From Opacimonas immobilis (GTDB lineage: Bacteria > Pseudomonadota > Gammaproteobacteria > Enterobacterales > Alteromonadaceae), in NCBI RefSeq assembly GCF_048282545.1, contig NZ_CP182485.1:2356001-2420000 (forward strand): a stretch of DNA of 64,000 nucleotides. Reading direction: 5' to 3'. A program made the translations under genes and the position numbers. Shown here piece by piece: positions 17,652 through 27,132 of the stretch (the stretch's first letter is position 1; each line of letters starts with the position of its first letter). The notes under the pieces were generated by a model. That model was not told the DNA's origin and ran no database searches. It worked only from the letters and a program-made list of their open reading frames with translations.

Positions 17652-19643
17652 ATGCCCATTGAACATGCCAAAGTCAGTTTTAAACCAAACGGTACGCCTG
17701 TTGCAGATGCTTTTGATGATGTCTACTTCAACGACGGTGACGGCTTAAGGGAAACAGATTATGTGTTCATTGAGCACAATCAACTCCCGCAAAGATGGCA
17801 AGAACACACGCAATTTCTTTTTGTGATTGCTGAAACAGGTTTTGGTTCTGGTTTAAATTGCTTAAGGGCTATGCAACATTTTGCTGAGTTTAGAAACAAT
17901 CATCCAGATTCGCCATGCCGTCATCTGCATCTGATCAGTACTGAAAAATACCCTCTTCAACTCGCTGATTTGCAAACAGCATTAACTCAGTATCCAAGTT
18001 TAGAGAGTGTGGCTCAGCAATTGATCGCACAATATCCAGCAGCGATTGAAGGATGTCATCGCTTAGAATTTATTCTGGATGCTGCACGCATTAGTTTGGA
18101 TCTGTGGTTCGGTGATATTTTGACCACCCTACCTTCTATGCCTATGGAAACCGATGGCCTTGTGGATGCATGGTTTTTGGATGGGTTTGCCCCCAGTAAA
18201 AATCCCGACATGTGGCAACCAACGCTGTTTCAAGCTATGGCTCGATTGTCTAGATGCAATGCGACGGTGGCGACATTTACCGCGTCAGGCATTGTCAAAC
18301 GCGGCTTGATGGATGCCGGATTTACTATCAAAAAAGTCAAAGGCTTCGGCCGCAAACGCGACATGCTGACCGCGACATTAGATAAGAAACCGGAGCAAAC
18401 AACCACCAACCGAGCCCCCTATTATGCGCGTCAACCGGTTCCAACTAAGCCACACATAATTCGCATCATTGGTGGCGGAATCGCCTCTGGCACTTTAGCG
18501 TTACAAGCCGTTAGAATGGGCTTATCTGTCGAAGTATATTGTCGTGATGATGAGCTCGCACAAGGTGCCTCGGGGAATCATAGTGGAGGACTGTACCCTC
18601 AGTTGACCAGTGATATTTCCATCGCCAGCCTGATTCAGGCGCATTGTTTTGGCTATGCCATGCGCTTTTACAATACTTTACATACAACACAAGATTTTGG
18701 TTATGAGCAGTGTGGGGTACTTTTATTGGCTCATTCTGACGCGGTGAAACAGAGACAATTACAACTTCAACAAAAAGGGCTTTGGCCATCTGAACTGGTC
18801 AAGGGGGTTGATGCAACGTTGGCATCAGAACTCGCTGGAGTGACCATTAACCATGATGGCTTGTTTATCCCACAAGGCGGTTGGGTAGACCCGCCAAGCC
18901 TAGTCCATGCGCTTATTGAGCAAGCCAAACGAGAAGGTGAGTGCGCGGTTCAAACGCAAACCCATATCGATAATGACACACTTAAGGCTTGGCAAGCAGA
19001 AGAAATACCTCTGGTTCTTGCAATGGGACATCACAGTCCTCAACTACAGGAATTAGCCCCCCTTCCCTATCGTTTGGTAAAAGGCCAAATCGAACATGTA
19101 CCGGCCAACGATTCCTCTCAGGCGCTAGGCACTGTTATCTGTCATAAAGGGTATTTTACCCCAGCTTATAAAGGGTACCATGCGCTGGGTTCGACCTATG
19201 ACAAAACCAATATTGATTTAGAATACCATAAAGAAGATTCCCAAAAAAATTGGCAGACGCATGATAAAGCCATGGCTGGACACACTTGGTATGATACGTT
19301 GAGCCGAGACTCACATGGTCGAGCTGCAGTTCGCTGTAGTACCCCCGACCATCAGCCATTACTCGGGGCATTGCCTGACATACATAAGCAAAAAGATTTA
19401 TATCAAGATTTGTATAAAGCGTTGCCCTTACCGCATTACGGGATTGCAGCGAACTATAATAATCTTTACCTGTTTACTGGGTTGGGCTCGAGGGGACTGA
19501 CGACTGCGCCTCTATTAAGTGCAGTGTTACTGGCACACATTATTGGTGGGCCATTACCTATGTCGCAAACGCTGCTCGATGCCTTGCAACCGAATCGTTT
19601 CTTGATGCGCTCGCTGATCAGACAAGCGCAATACGATATTTAA
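17652..19643 (+). CDS. mnmC: Bifunctional tRNA 5-(methylaminomethyl)-2-thiouridine biosynthesis protein
   Basis: 663 residues in two domains. The N-terminal methyltransferase (about 1-245) has AETGFGSGLN as its SAM loop and DAWFLDGFAPSKNPDMW. The C-terminal FAD oxidoreductase begins with IRIIGGGIASG near 273. The oxidoreductase removes the carboxymethyl group from cmnm5U34 and the methyltransferase makes mnm5U. Divergent from fabB as in E. coli. The start is ATG at 17652, 8 bases after a weak purine stretch. Confidence 0.96.
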   Translation: MPIEHAKVSFKPNGTPVADAFDDVYFNDGDGLRETDYVFIEHNQLPQRWQEHTQFLFVIAETGFGSGLNCLRAMQHFAEFRNNHPDSPCRHLHLISTEKYPLQLADLQTALTQYPSLESVAQQLIAQYPAAIEGCHRLEFILDAARISLDLWFGDILTTLPSMPMETDGLVDAWFLDGFAPSKNPDMWQPTLFQAMARLSRCNATVATFTASGIVKRGLMDAGFTIKKVKGFGRKRDMLTATLDKKPEQTTTNRAPYYARQPVPTKPHIIRIIGGGIASGTLALQAVRMGLSVEVYCRDDELAQGASGNHSGGLYPQLTSDISIASLIQAHCFGYAMRFYNTLHTTQDFGYEQCGVLLLAHSDAVKQRQLQLQQKGLWPSELVKGVDATLASELAGVTINHDGLFIPQGGWVDPPSLVHALIEQAKREGECAVQTQTHIDNDTLKAWQAEEIPLVLAMGHHSPQLQELAPLPYRLVKGQIEHVPANDSSQALGTVICHKGYFTPAYKGYHALGSTYDKTNIDLEYHKEDSQKNWQTHDKAMAGHTWYDTLSRDSHGRAAVRCSTPDHQPLLGALPDIHKQKDLYQDLYKALPLPHYGIAANYNNLYLFTGLGSRGLTTAPLLSAVLLAHIIGGPLPMSQTLLDALQPNRFLMRSLIRQAQYDI

Positions 19644-19675
19644 AACATTCAATCTTCGAATTTTTCAATCTCGTG

Positions 19676-19969
19676 TTATGTTTTTATCAAATTTTGCCAC
19701 AGTGCTAACACACTTTCCTGTTCTTCCTGTTCGAGCTCACCATTGGCAAATGCTTTTGCCAAGCTTTGCTGCATGATCCGATCCATCATAGAGACACTGG
19801 GTTCGGGTTGTGCCAAAGTGTGCACGATGACCAAATCAAAATGCCCGTGCAAATAACTAGCAAAAAACAACTCTTCATCGCTCACTAAATTCACTGCATC
19901 AAGCAATTGGGCTTCAATATTTTCTATTTTTTGTTCAACCGTATCAATTGCGTTAACTGGCATAATCAA
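19676..19969 (-). CDS. yfcL: YfcL family protein
   Basis: 97 residues, no membrane segment, acidic C-terminus. Matches the small YfcL family by length, by the SDEELFFASYLHGHFDL segment, and by position next to mnmC and epmC. Function unknown. Its start overlaps the end of the upstream ATP-NAD kinase gene by 17 bases. The start could be the third-codon ATG instead. Confidence 0.8.
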   Translation of the reverse strand: MIMPVNAIDTVEQKIENIEAQLLDAVNLVSDEELFFASYLHGHFDLVIVHTLAQPEPSVSMMDRIMQQSLAKAFANGELEQEEQESVLALWQNLIKT

Positions 19970-21098
19970 CTCCTAAGCGATAAAACACCTTGTCACGGTA
20001 ACCTGTAGTGATTTCAATCACACCGGATAACGCCTCATCCAAGGTAGGGTCACTCGTATCACAAACCAAAGGACGTTGTTTGAGAGCGTGAAGTTTTTGT
20101 TTGGTGGCAACAATGATGATGTTCTCACGACCGATTGTACGAATAACTTGTGGACTTAACTGTTGGTTCCCGCGCCCAAAAACATGTCCTTGACCACCTA
20201 TCAAAGTAATCACAAGCTTGGCTGGTGAGTCTTTCACTAACTCAAATAACTCTAATGCCGTCACATCTTGAGCGATGGTGTTGAAGTCTTTGACCACATC
20301 AACACCTAGTAACGTATTGACAAAACCCAATTCATTCGCAATAAAGTCAACCGTAGAACCCGATCCCATCACAAACAAGTGGTCAGGATAATCCTGCATG
20401 ACCTCGTCTACTTGTGCTGCTAAATCAGCAAGTACCAACTCGTCGGATTCTTTGCCGCCCATTTTGACCGCTTGCACATATTGAAGCGCTTCAGGGATCA
20501 GCATTTCACCATAGAGTTTGGCAATGACACGACCTGAGCGAAACTGTTGCTCATCAATGTCTTTCACCTCGCCATATATGGCAGACACTACCTCACCATT
20601 GAGCATTAACTGAATGACTTGCCCCGCTGCTTTTGCCGAGATAGCAAAGACGCCGCTGTGAATTTTGCAACCGGTTGGAATACCGAGTACTGGACAACGA
20701 TTATCAAATACACTGCATACATTCCGGGCAGTACCGTCACCGCCTGCAAACACTAATAAATCCACACCGGCTTCCAGTATCGCCTGTACTGCTTGAATCG
20801 TATCTTCAGCTTCAGTTTGCGGTTGTTGCCCTTGGTATACGACCGTCACATCGTCAAGCAAAGTGCGAGCGACATTCTCCCCCAAATCCCCTGCAGCGGT
20901 TACAATGGATAAGGCATCCAAGTTGTCCGTTATCTGGTCTAAGGCGGTTTGAGTTTTGGGCATAGCCAGTTGGGGGGCTCCAGCGGCAAGCGCTTTCTCA
21001 CGGATCTCAGCACCATCGCTTCCCTTGAAGGCGAGAGCGCCACCGATACCAGAATAAGGATTGACAATTAAGCCTAGACGAAACTTGCGCTGTAACAT
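19953..21098 (-). CDS. ATP-NAD kinase family protein
   Basis: 381 residues. An opening LGLIVNPYSGIGG and the nucleotide motif FAGGDGTARN (about 118-127) place it in the ATP-NAD/diacylglycerol kinase-like superfamily, in the COG3199-type branch, distinct from the housekeeping NadK. The substrate is not established for this branch. It sits between epmC (start shares one base with the epmC stop) and yfcL (17-base overlap), where E. coli has no gene, so it was added to a conserved cluster and is co-translated with it. Confidence 0.85.
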   Translation of the reverse strand: MLQRKFRLGLIVNPYSGIGGALAFKGSDGAEIREKALAAGAPQLAMPKTQTALDQITDNLDALSIVTAAGDLGENVARTLLDDVTVVYQGQQPQTEAEDTIQAVQAILEAGVDLLVFAGGDGTARNVCSVFDNRCPVLGIPTGCKIHSGVFAISAKAAGQVIQLMLNGEVVSAIYGEVKDIDEQQFRSGRVIAKLYGEMLIPEALQYVQAVKMGGKESDELVLADLAAQVDEVMQDYPDHLFVMGSGSTVDFIANELGFVNTLLGVDVVKDFNTIAQDVTALELFELVKDSPAKLVITLIGGQGHVFGRGNQQLSPQVIRTIGRENIIIVATKQKLHALKQRPLVCDTSDPTLDEALSGVIEITTGYRDKVFYRLGVDYAS

Positions 21099-21688
21099 TA
21101 AGAACGTTCCAACGGCAAGGAGTAACGCTGGGTCATTTCATTGATTTGACGCTGTGCGCGAGTTAAGGGGCGCACAATGGCGTCAGGGAAATAATTGGCG
21201 CGTAATACATCTATAAATTGTTGAGCTCGCTTAGGAAAACCATAGTTCAGCATTTGTGAAAGCTCGTTTGCCACGGCAGATTGAAACCCCAAAATATCCG
21301 CAGGCGCGCCATTTAAGTTATCTAATGAGAAGTTAAACTTAAAATCACACGCAATTGAAAAAGCCCACTCAATGGCCTGAGGCTTAACTTCCACTTGCTC
21401 AAACGCTTTTTGTTGTTCTTCATCTCGGCCATCTGGAGTGTACCAATAGCCGTAATCCACTTGGTTCCTGCGAGTTTCTCCTGCAATACACCAATGTGCG
21501 ATTTCGTGTAACGCACTTGCAAAAAAACCATGGGCATAAACCACCCGATGATATGGACAACTTTGATCAGCAGGCAAATACACTGGCTCATCATCGCCTC
21601 GTACGAGTCGCGTATTGTATTCGCTGTAAAAAGTATCATCAAATAAGCGTATCAGGACTTCAGAATGGTGACGATTAGCGTAATTCAC
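21098..21688 (-). CDS. epmC: Elongation factor P hydroxylase
   Basis: 196 residues (E. coli 182). Final enzyme of EF-P modification, which hydroxylates the beta-lysylated lysine. The metal-binding HEIAHW motif near 61 with a downstream Glu-rich region is the family hallmark. Heads epmC-ATP-NAD kinase-yfcL. epmA and epmB are not in this window. Divergent from the thioesterase gene. Confidence 0.93.
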   Translation of the reverse strand: MNYANRHHSEVLIRLFDDTFYSEYNTRLVRGDDEPVYLPADQSCPYHRVVYAHGFFASALHEIAHWCIAGETRRNQVDYGYWYTPDGRDEEQQKAFEQVEVKPQAIEWAFSIACDFKFNFSLDNLNGAPADILGFQSAVANELSQMLNYGFPKRAQQFIDVLRANYFPDAIVRPLTRAQRQINEMTQRYSLPLERS

Positions 21689-21761
21689 AAGAGTTCACTC
21701 ACTGACTATATGCTGATATGCTACGTCATAATGTCGTTGTTTACCATATATACCTTACGAG

Positions 21762-22208
21762 ATGCCAGTCAAAATACATTTACATTACCCTTATACGTGT
21801 CTGTGGCAGCCTGCAGAAAACGACATCGATCACTACGGTCATGTCAATAATACTTCGTATGTAAAACAACTAGAAGTCACCGCTTGGGCACATTCTAATC
21901 ACTTGGGGTTAGACATCGCTCAATACCGTGAACTCGATGCTGGTATGGTGATCGCTCACCACAACATTGATTATCTTCTTCCTGTGCATTATGGCGAGAC
22001 AATAGAATGTCGGACGGCTATTATTGCTTGCGACAACAAATTGCGTTTATCCCGAGGCTTTGAATTTTATAATCAGTCCCAGCAACGCGTATTAACTGCA
22101 AGAACTGATTTTGTGTGCATTACACTGAGCACCGGAAAACCAAGGCGGATGCCAGCGCGATTTGCGGAGTGTTACGGCCGTGCCTATGCGTTAGAGGTGG
22201 GTGCGTAA
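21762..22208 (+). CDS. Acyl-CoA thioesterase, 4HBT family
   Basis: 148 residues of hotdog fold. The active-site segment DIDHYGHVNNTSY (about 20-32) has the Asp and HVNN pattern of YbgC/4-hydroxybenzoyl-CoA thioesterases. It probably hydrolyses an acyl-CoA, but the chain length cannot be told. Its stop TAA overlaps the ATG of the aspartic protease gene, so the two are translationally coupled. Confidence 0.88.
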   Translation: MPVKIHLHYPYTCLWQPAENDIDHYGHVNNTSYVKQLEVTAWAHSNHLGLDIAQYRELDAGMVIAHHNIDYLLPVHYGETIECRTAIIACDNKLRLSRGFEFYNQSQQRVLTARTDFVCITLSTGKPRRMPARFAECYGRAYALEVGA

Positions 22209-23311
22209 TGATACGAGTGTTGCTTGTTCTATCTCTGTTGGCCAATGCCTATTTATGGTATCGATTGCATACGATTGAGCACGCTGCCTCCCTCTCCACT
22301 TCAAGTTACAATCCGATCGCAACACAAGAATTGGAGTCATCGCATCACACCGACACATCTAGGTTAAGCCAAAGACTATCCCTACCCACTAAGCAAAACA
22401 GTTTAAAAGAACAGATCCTCACCTTATATGAGCAACAACAATGGCTGTCTCTTGGCCCACTCATAACAGAGTATCTGGCTAAGCACCCCCGAGACTGGCA
22501 GGTATTATTTATTGAAGGGCAATATTTGATCCATACTCAAACCAGCGCGGTTGGCATAGCCTATCTGTATCAACTTTTAAACCAAGTCGATGATCCTGCC
22601 ATTTCGACCAACATCTCTGACTATATTGATGATCACGTGCAGAATTTGATTCGAGCATTAATGTTTAATCAAGACTGGTATGCTTTGTCTTTACTGCTGG
22701 AGCCGTTGATTCAAGTTGATCCACTGCATCGCGGTTTTATCGAAACCCTAGCGACTAGCTATGCCGAACAAAACTTACCCAATGCGATGTTCAATACTTT
22801 GGGAGCCGTGACACCGGAAGATGTGATATACCGGCGTGTGGTGGAACGATGGCGCCAACGATATGGCGATACGACTAATAACTCCAACAGTTCAGACGCA
22901 TTGTCTAGCCAAAATAAGCAATACGCTTCAAGCATTGCACTCATGCCATACGGCAACCAATGGCTGACCGAGATCAGGTTAGGCGGGCAAACAATGACGC
23001 TATTACTCGATACAGGAGCTTCCACAACCGCGATCAGTCAAAATGCGTTTGCAACTATTCCTGCCTCTAACAAACAATTTCTTGGACGCATCGTGGTGAA
23101 TACGGCCAATGGACAAAGTCAAGGCGAGTTATACCGGTTAAATGGCGCTCGATTTGGCCAATGGACCTTTGCAGAGATGGATATCGTCGTGCTCAATCAA
23201 GCCGAATTAGCGAATGATTTTGATGGGTTATTAGGCATGAATGTATTGCATCGTTTTGCATGGCAATTCGATGCAACAAACGGCAAGCTATTACTTACCT
23301 CACGAAATTAA
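22208..23311 (+). CDS. Retropepsin-like aspartic protease with N-terminal anchor
   Basis: 367 residues from the ATG at 22208, overlapping the thioesterase stop. An upstream in-frame ATG inside the thioesterase gene would give an unlikely leader. Layout: signal anchor (about 2-15), a helical TPR-like middle (about 60-215), a short Ser/Asn linker, and a clan AA protease domain (about 245-365). The catalytic motif is LLLDTGASTTAIS, and DFDGLLGMNVL closes the fold. Such single-domain proteases work as dimers in the periplasm. The substrate is unknown. Confidence 0.85.
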   Translation: MIRVLLVLSLLANAYLWYRLHTIEHAASLSTSSYNPIATQELESSHHTDTSRLSQRLSLPTKQNSLKEQILTLYEQQQWLSLGPLITEYLAKHPRDWQVLFIEGQYLIHTQTSAVGIAYLYQLLNQVDDPAISTNISDYIDDHVQNLIRALMFNQDWYALSLLLEPLIQVDPLHRGFIETLATSYAEQNLPNAMFNTLGAVTPEDVIYRRVVERWRQRYGDTTNNSNSSDALSSQNKQYASSIALMPYGNQWLTEIRLGGQTMTLLLDTGASTTAISQNAFATIPASNKQFLGRIVVNTANGQSQGELYRLNGARFGQWTFAEMDIVVLNQAELANDFDGLLGMNVLHRFAWQFDATNGKLLLTSRN

Positions 23312-23350
23312 GTTCAATCAATCAAAGAATGAGGCCAATGTCATGTTTGC

Positions 23351-25399
23351 TTACAATTCGGCACACAACTCGGTACCTTGTTTGATTGCACGCTTAGCGT
23401 CTAATTCTGTTGCGATATCAGCGCCACCAATCAAATGATAAGACTTTTCAAGTCCCTCAACCAAGGCTCGATGCGGCTCTTGCCCTGCACAAATGATGAC
23501 ATTATCAACCTCTAATACTTGTACTTCGCCATTGACCAAAATGTGTAAGCCTTCATCATCGATTTTTTGATAACTCACTCCGGCAAGCATTTTGACACCT
23601 TTCATCAGAAGATTTGCCCGATGCGCCCACCCTGTTGTTTTGCCAAGACCGGCCCCAACTTTACTGGATTTACGTTGCAACAAATAAATCTGACGCGGGG
23701 ACGGTTCCGGTAAGGGTTGCACATCTTCAATCCCACCTCGTGCTTGCAAGGACATATCAATTCCCCATTCGCGCATAAAGGCCGGAATATCGGTACTTGG
23801 AGAGCTTTTACCGTGAGACAAATACTCGGCGGTATCAAAACCAATTCCACCCGCACCGATTATCGCAACGCGACGCCCCACTTCAACTTTGTGTTGCAAC
23901 ACGTCGATGTAACTCAATACACTAGGATGGTCTACCCCTTCAATGTCTGGTGTGCGCGGCGTGATACCTGTCGCAAGGATAACCTCATCACAATTCATTT
24001 CATTCAGTTCATGTGCGGTAACCCGAGTATTGAGTCGCACATCTACGCCGTATTTATCGAGAAGTACCCCAAAATACCGCAAGGTTTCGTAAAACTCTTC
24101 TTTACCTGGAATCTGCTTAGCGATGTTGAACTGCCCACCAATTTCATCCGCTGCATCGATGAGCGTAACTGTATGACCTCGCTCAGCTGCAGTGGTTGCC
24201 GCAGCGAGACCTGCAGGACCAGCACCCACCACTACGATGTGTTTGGGTTGTGTAGTGGGTCGAATATGTAGCTCTGTCTCACGACACGCTCGAGGATTCA
24301 CCAAACAAGACGCATGTTGCATAGCAAACACATGGTCTAAGCAGGCTTGGTTACAGCCAATACAGGTATTGATTTCATTAGCACGGTTTTCAAAGGCTTT
24401 TTGCACAAAATACGCATCAGCCAAAAATGGACGTGCCATGGACACCATATCCGCATCGCCACGCGCTAATATTTGTTCAGCAACCTCAGGCGTGTTAATG
24501 CGATTTGAAGTAATAACCGGCACCGATAAAGCCGCTCTAAACTTAGCCGTTACCCAGGTAAATGCCGCTCTGGGTACCCGCGTAGCGATGGTTGGAATAC
24601 GCGCTTCATGCCAGCCGATCCCAGTATTGATGATGGTCGCGCCAGCTTGTTCAATTGCTTGACCAAGGGTAACAATTTCATCGGCACTTGAGCCCCCCTC
24701 GACCAAATCAAGCATGGATAAACGGTAAATAATGATGAACTCTCTACCTACTGCCTCGCGAACTCGGCGCACGACTTCTACTGGTAAACGCATGCGATTA
24801 GCATATTCTCCACCCCATTCATCTTCGCGATGGTTAGTGCGCTTGGCAATAAATTGGTTTAAAAAATACCCTTCTGAACCCATGATTTCAACGCCATCAT
24901 ACCCGGCTTTTTTAGCCAGTTGCGCAGTTTTTACAAAGTCTTGAATTTGTATTTCTATTTCCTCACTGCTCAACTCTCTGGGCTGATACATATTAATTGG
25001 CGCTTGAATAGGAGACGGTGCTACAAGATTGTTGTTAAATGCATAACGCCCTGTGTGCAATATTTGCATACATATCTTACCATCGTTTTCATGCACTGCT
25101 TGGGTCACATATTGATGCTCGGCAAATACATCCGGATCATCCAAACGCCTTGATACTGCGTGCGTCGCGCCTTCTGCGTTAGGGCCAATGCCCCCAGTAA
25201 CCATTAAACCGACCCCACCTCGTGCTCGTTCAGAAAAATATTCAGCCAATTTATGATGCGCGCCGGGCTCTTCTTCAAGACCGGTATGCATCGAGCCCAT
25301 CAGTACTCTATTTTTGAGTGTAGTGAAGCCCAAATCCAATGGCTGGAATAAATGCGGATAAGGATGCGCATTGGCATTAGCGACTTGAGGTGAGTTCAT
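23351..25399 (-). CDS. fadH: 2,4-dienoyl-CoA reductase (NADPH)
   Basis: 682 residues (E. coli 672). Reduces 2,4-dienoyl-CoA during beta-oxidation of unsaturated fatty acids. The N-terminal old-yellow-enzyme barrel (FMN) covers about 1-350. The 4Fe-4S cysteines start with CIGCNQACLD (about 346-355), followed by CLVNPRAC. A C-terminal FAD/NADPH domain begins VVVGAGPAGLAAA (about 390). SD AAGGAT lies six bases before the ATG. The 5' end overlaps the GMC gene by 23 bases, so the two form one operon. Confidence 0.95.
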   Translation of the reverse strand: MNSPQVANANAHPYPHLFQPLDLGFTTLKNRVLMGSMHTGLEEEPGAHHKLAEYFSERARGGVGLMVTGGIGPNAEGATHAVSRRLDDPDVFAEHQYVTQAVHENDGKICMQILHTGRYAFNNNLVAPSPIQAPINMYQPRELSSEEIEIQIQDFVKTAQLAKKAGYDGVEIMGSEGYFLNQFIAKRTNHREDEWGGEYANRMRLPVEVVRRVREAVGREFIIIYRLSMLDLVEGGSSADEIVTLGQAIEQAGATIINTGIGWHEARIPTIATRVPRAAFTWVTAKFRAALSVPVITSNRINTPEVAEQILARGDADMVSMARPFLADAYFVQKAFENRANEINTCIGCNQACLDHVFAMQHASCLVNPRACRETELHIRPTTQPKHIVVVGAGPAGLAAATTAAERGHTVTLIDAADEIGGQFNIAKQIPGKEEFYETLRYFGVLLDKYGVDVRLNTRVTAHELNEMNCDEVILATGITPRTPDIEGVDHPSVLSYIDVLQHKVEVGRRVAIIGAGGIGFDTAEYLSHGKSSPSTDIPAFMREWGIDMSLQARGGIEDVQPLPEPSPRQIYLLQRKSSKVGAGLGKTTGWAHRANLLMKGVKMLAGVSYQKIDDEGLHILVNGEVQVLEVDNVIICAGQEPHRALVEGLEKSYHLIGGADIATELDAKRAIKQGTELCAEL

Positions 25400-27023
25400 G
25401 TTGGGTATCCTTGAGATGTGTTGTTATTATCATTTGTGCAGCGTGTTCAGCAATCATCATCGTGGGAGCGTTGGTATTACCGCCAATGATCGTTGGCATA
25501 ATAGAGGCATCCACTACACGTAAGTTGCCAAGACCAATCACTTGAAGCTGAGGGTTGACCACCGCATCAGGATCATTGATTCGTCCCATTTTGCAGGTGC
25601 CCACAGGATGATAGATAGTCTCAGCATGATTCTTTATAAAATCGATTTGAGCTGATCCGTCTAATTCACTGATTGGCTCCATTAAAGCTGGTTGCCAAGG
25701 AGCTAGAGCAGGTTGTAGGAGTGTTTTTTGTGCGACGCGCAGGGCATCTTGCATAATTTCGATATCTCGAATATCGCTGAGGTAATTCGCTTTAATGATG
25801 GGCGATTCGTGTGAGGGTTGTTCACTCAGCTGAATCTCACCACGTGAAAAAGGATATAAGTTACATGCATGCACGCCAAAGCCATACTGCAAACTCGTTT
25901 GCCGACCATGATCGAGCAGCACAGCAGGAATAAAGTGCAGCTGAATGTCAGGGCGCTGTACACTGCCATAGCGACTGGCCACAAATCCACCCGCCTCAGC
26001 AATATTGGAAGTAAACAGCCCTTGTTTTTTGCTGGCGTAATCAAAGAAACCTTTAATGTACTGCCCCCATTGCATCGGTCTTATCGCATAGCCACATGAG
26101 CGAGTAGCTTTTGCTTGCACAATGACATCAAGATGATCTTGTAAATTTTTGCCCACGCCAAAGCAATCATGAACCACATCAATGCCATGACGGGATAGCT
26201 GTTCTCCATCCCCTACTCCAGATTGCATCAAGATATGCGGAGAGTGAACCGCGCCAGCACTCAATAAGATTTCTTTACTCGCCTCAACACGCAATGATTT
26301 GCCCTGGTGTTTCATTGCTACAGCTACCGCTTGTTTGTCATCAAACAAAATCTTAGAGACCGTAGCTTCAGTAAAAAGTGTAAACCTTGGATTATTGAGA
26401 ATGGGAGTCAAAAACGCGCGTGCACTGGAAGAACGCTTACCTTGTCCTGTGGTCGTTTGGTATAAGCCAGCACCATAACGTAACGCAGCATTAAAATCTG
26501 GATTGTGCGCAATACCTGCTTCTTCACAAGCAGTGATCCAAGCATGGGACAAGTCATCTACATGGTTAGGATCAGAAACTGACAATTCACCGCCAATACC
26601 GTGATAGGCGTCGGGGCCTCGAGCGTTATTTTCTAGTTGTTTGAAGATTGGAAGAAGGTTTTCAAAGCGCCATTGTGGGGCATCACATTTCTCTGCCCAA
26701 GCATCATAGTCCACTTTATCGCCTCGGATATAAACCATGGCATTGACCGAAGATGAGCCCCCCAGTGTTTTACCTCGTGGCCAAAACATCTTACGCTTAG
26801 CACAATGAGGCTCCGGAGACGTTGTTAAGCCCCAATTGAATCCTTTGAATCTCGAAAGTACCGAGAGTCCAAATGGAATTTGAATTGCAGGATGGTTATC
26901 AGAAGGACCAGCTTCGATTAACGCCACATTGAAAGGAGTATTCTTTACCAAACGATTGGCTAAGACACAACCTGCAGAGCCAGCACCAATAATGACAAAA
27001 TCAAATCGTTTAGCTTGAGACAC
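25377..27023 (-). CDS. GMC family FAD-dependent alcohol oxidoreductase
   Basis: About 548 residues. FAD loop DFVIIGAGSAGCVLANRL at the start, GMC signature WPRGKTLGGSSSVNAM near 80-95, second signature GAVHSPHILMQSG, and the catalytic His region YHPVGTCKMG. It resembles choline/alkanol dehydrogenases (BetA, AlkJ). The link to fadH favours a long-chain alcohol substrate, by inference. I chose GTG at 27023, with AAAGGGG five bases before it. ATG at 27044 is the alternative but sits on the putative FadR operator and near the predicted transcript start. Confidence 0.85.
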   Translation of the reverse strand: MSQAKRFDFVIIGAGSAGCVLANRLVKNTPFNVALIEAGPSDNHPAIQIPFGLSVLSRFKGFNWGLTTSPEPHCAKRKMFWPRGKTLGGSSSVNAMVYIRGDKVDYDAWAEKCDAPQWRFENLLPIFKQLENNARGPDAYHGIGGELSVSDPNHVDDLSHAWITACEEAGIAHNPDFNAALRYGAGLYQTTTGQGKRSSSARAFLTPILNNPRFTLFTEATVSKILFDDKQAVAVAMKHQGKSLRVEASKEILLSAGAVHSPHILMQSGVGDGEQLSRHGIDVVHDCFGVGKNLQDHLDVIVQAKATRSCGYAIRPMQWGQYIKGFFDYASKKQGLFTSNIAEAGGFVASRYGSVQRPDIQLHFIPAVLLDHGRQTSLQYGFGVHACNLYPFSRGEIQLSEQPSHESPIIKANYLSDIRDIEIMQDALRVAQKTLLQPALAPWQPALMEPISELDGSAQIDFIKNHAETIYHPVGTCKMGRINDPDAVVNPQLQVIGLGNLRVVDASIMPTIIGGNTNAPTMMIAEHAAQMIITTHLKDTQHELTSSR

Positions 27024-27038
27024 AATTTCCCCTTTCTT

Positions 27039-27056
27039 ACTCATCGTACCAGTGTA
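27039..27056 (-). promoter_or_regulatory. Putative FadR operator over the GMC-fadH promoter
   Basis: The minus strand reads ACTGGTACGATGAGT across 27039-27053, matching E. coli fadB-type operators (CTGGTACGACCAG) at most positions. It overlaps -10 candidates TACACT (27051-27056) or TACGAT, with TTCACA 18 bases upstream as -35. Overlap with the promoter implies repression relieved by acyl-CoA. Confidence 0.55.
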
Positions 27057-27132
27057 ACAAAGAAAAAGGAAAACTGTGAAGTGAAAAGTTAAATTATTTT
27101 AAGTAATGTAAGCGAAGTGTTACTGGTAAAAC

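Noticed and set aside
22115..22207. Upstream start for the aspartic protease
   Set aside because: It lies within the thioesterase gene and would bury the hydrophobic anchor; the TAATG junction at 22206-22210 is the natural start.
25377..27023. Choline dehydrogenase betA
   Set aside because: No betaine or choline genes nearby; context is fatty acid degradation, so a specific BetA name is not supported.
27116..27132. Third FadR operator at the 3' end of fadR
   Set aside because: Only the ACTGGT half matches; the other arm is unlike the consensus and no promoter is placed correctly.
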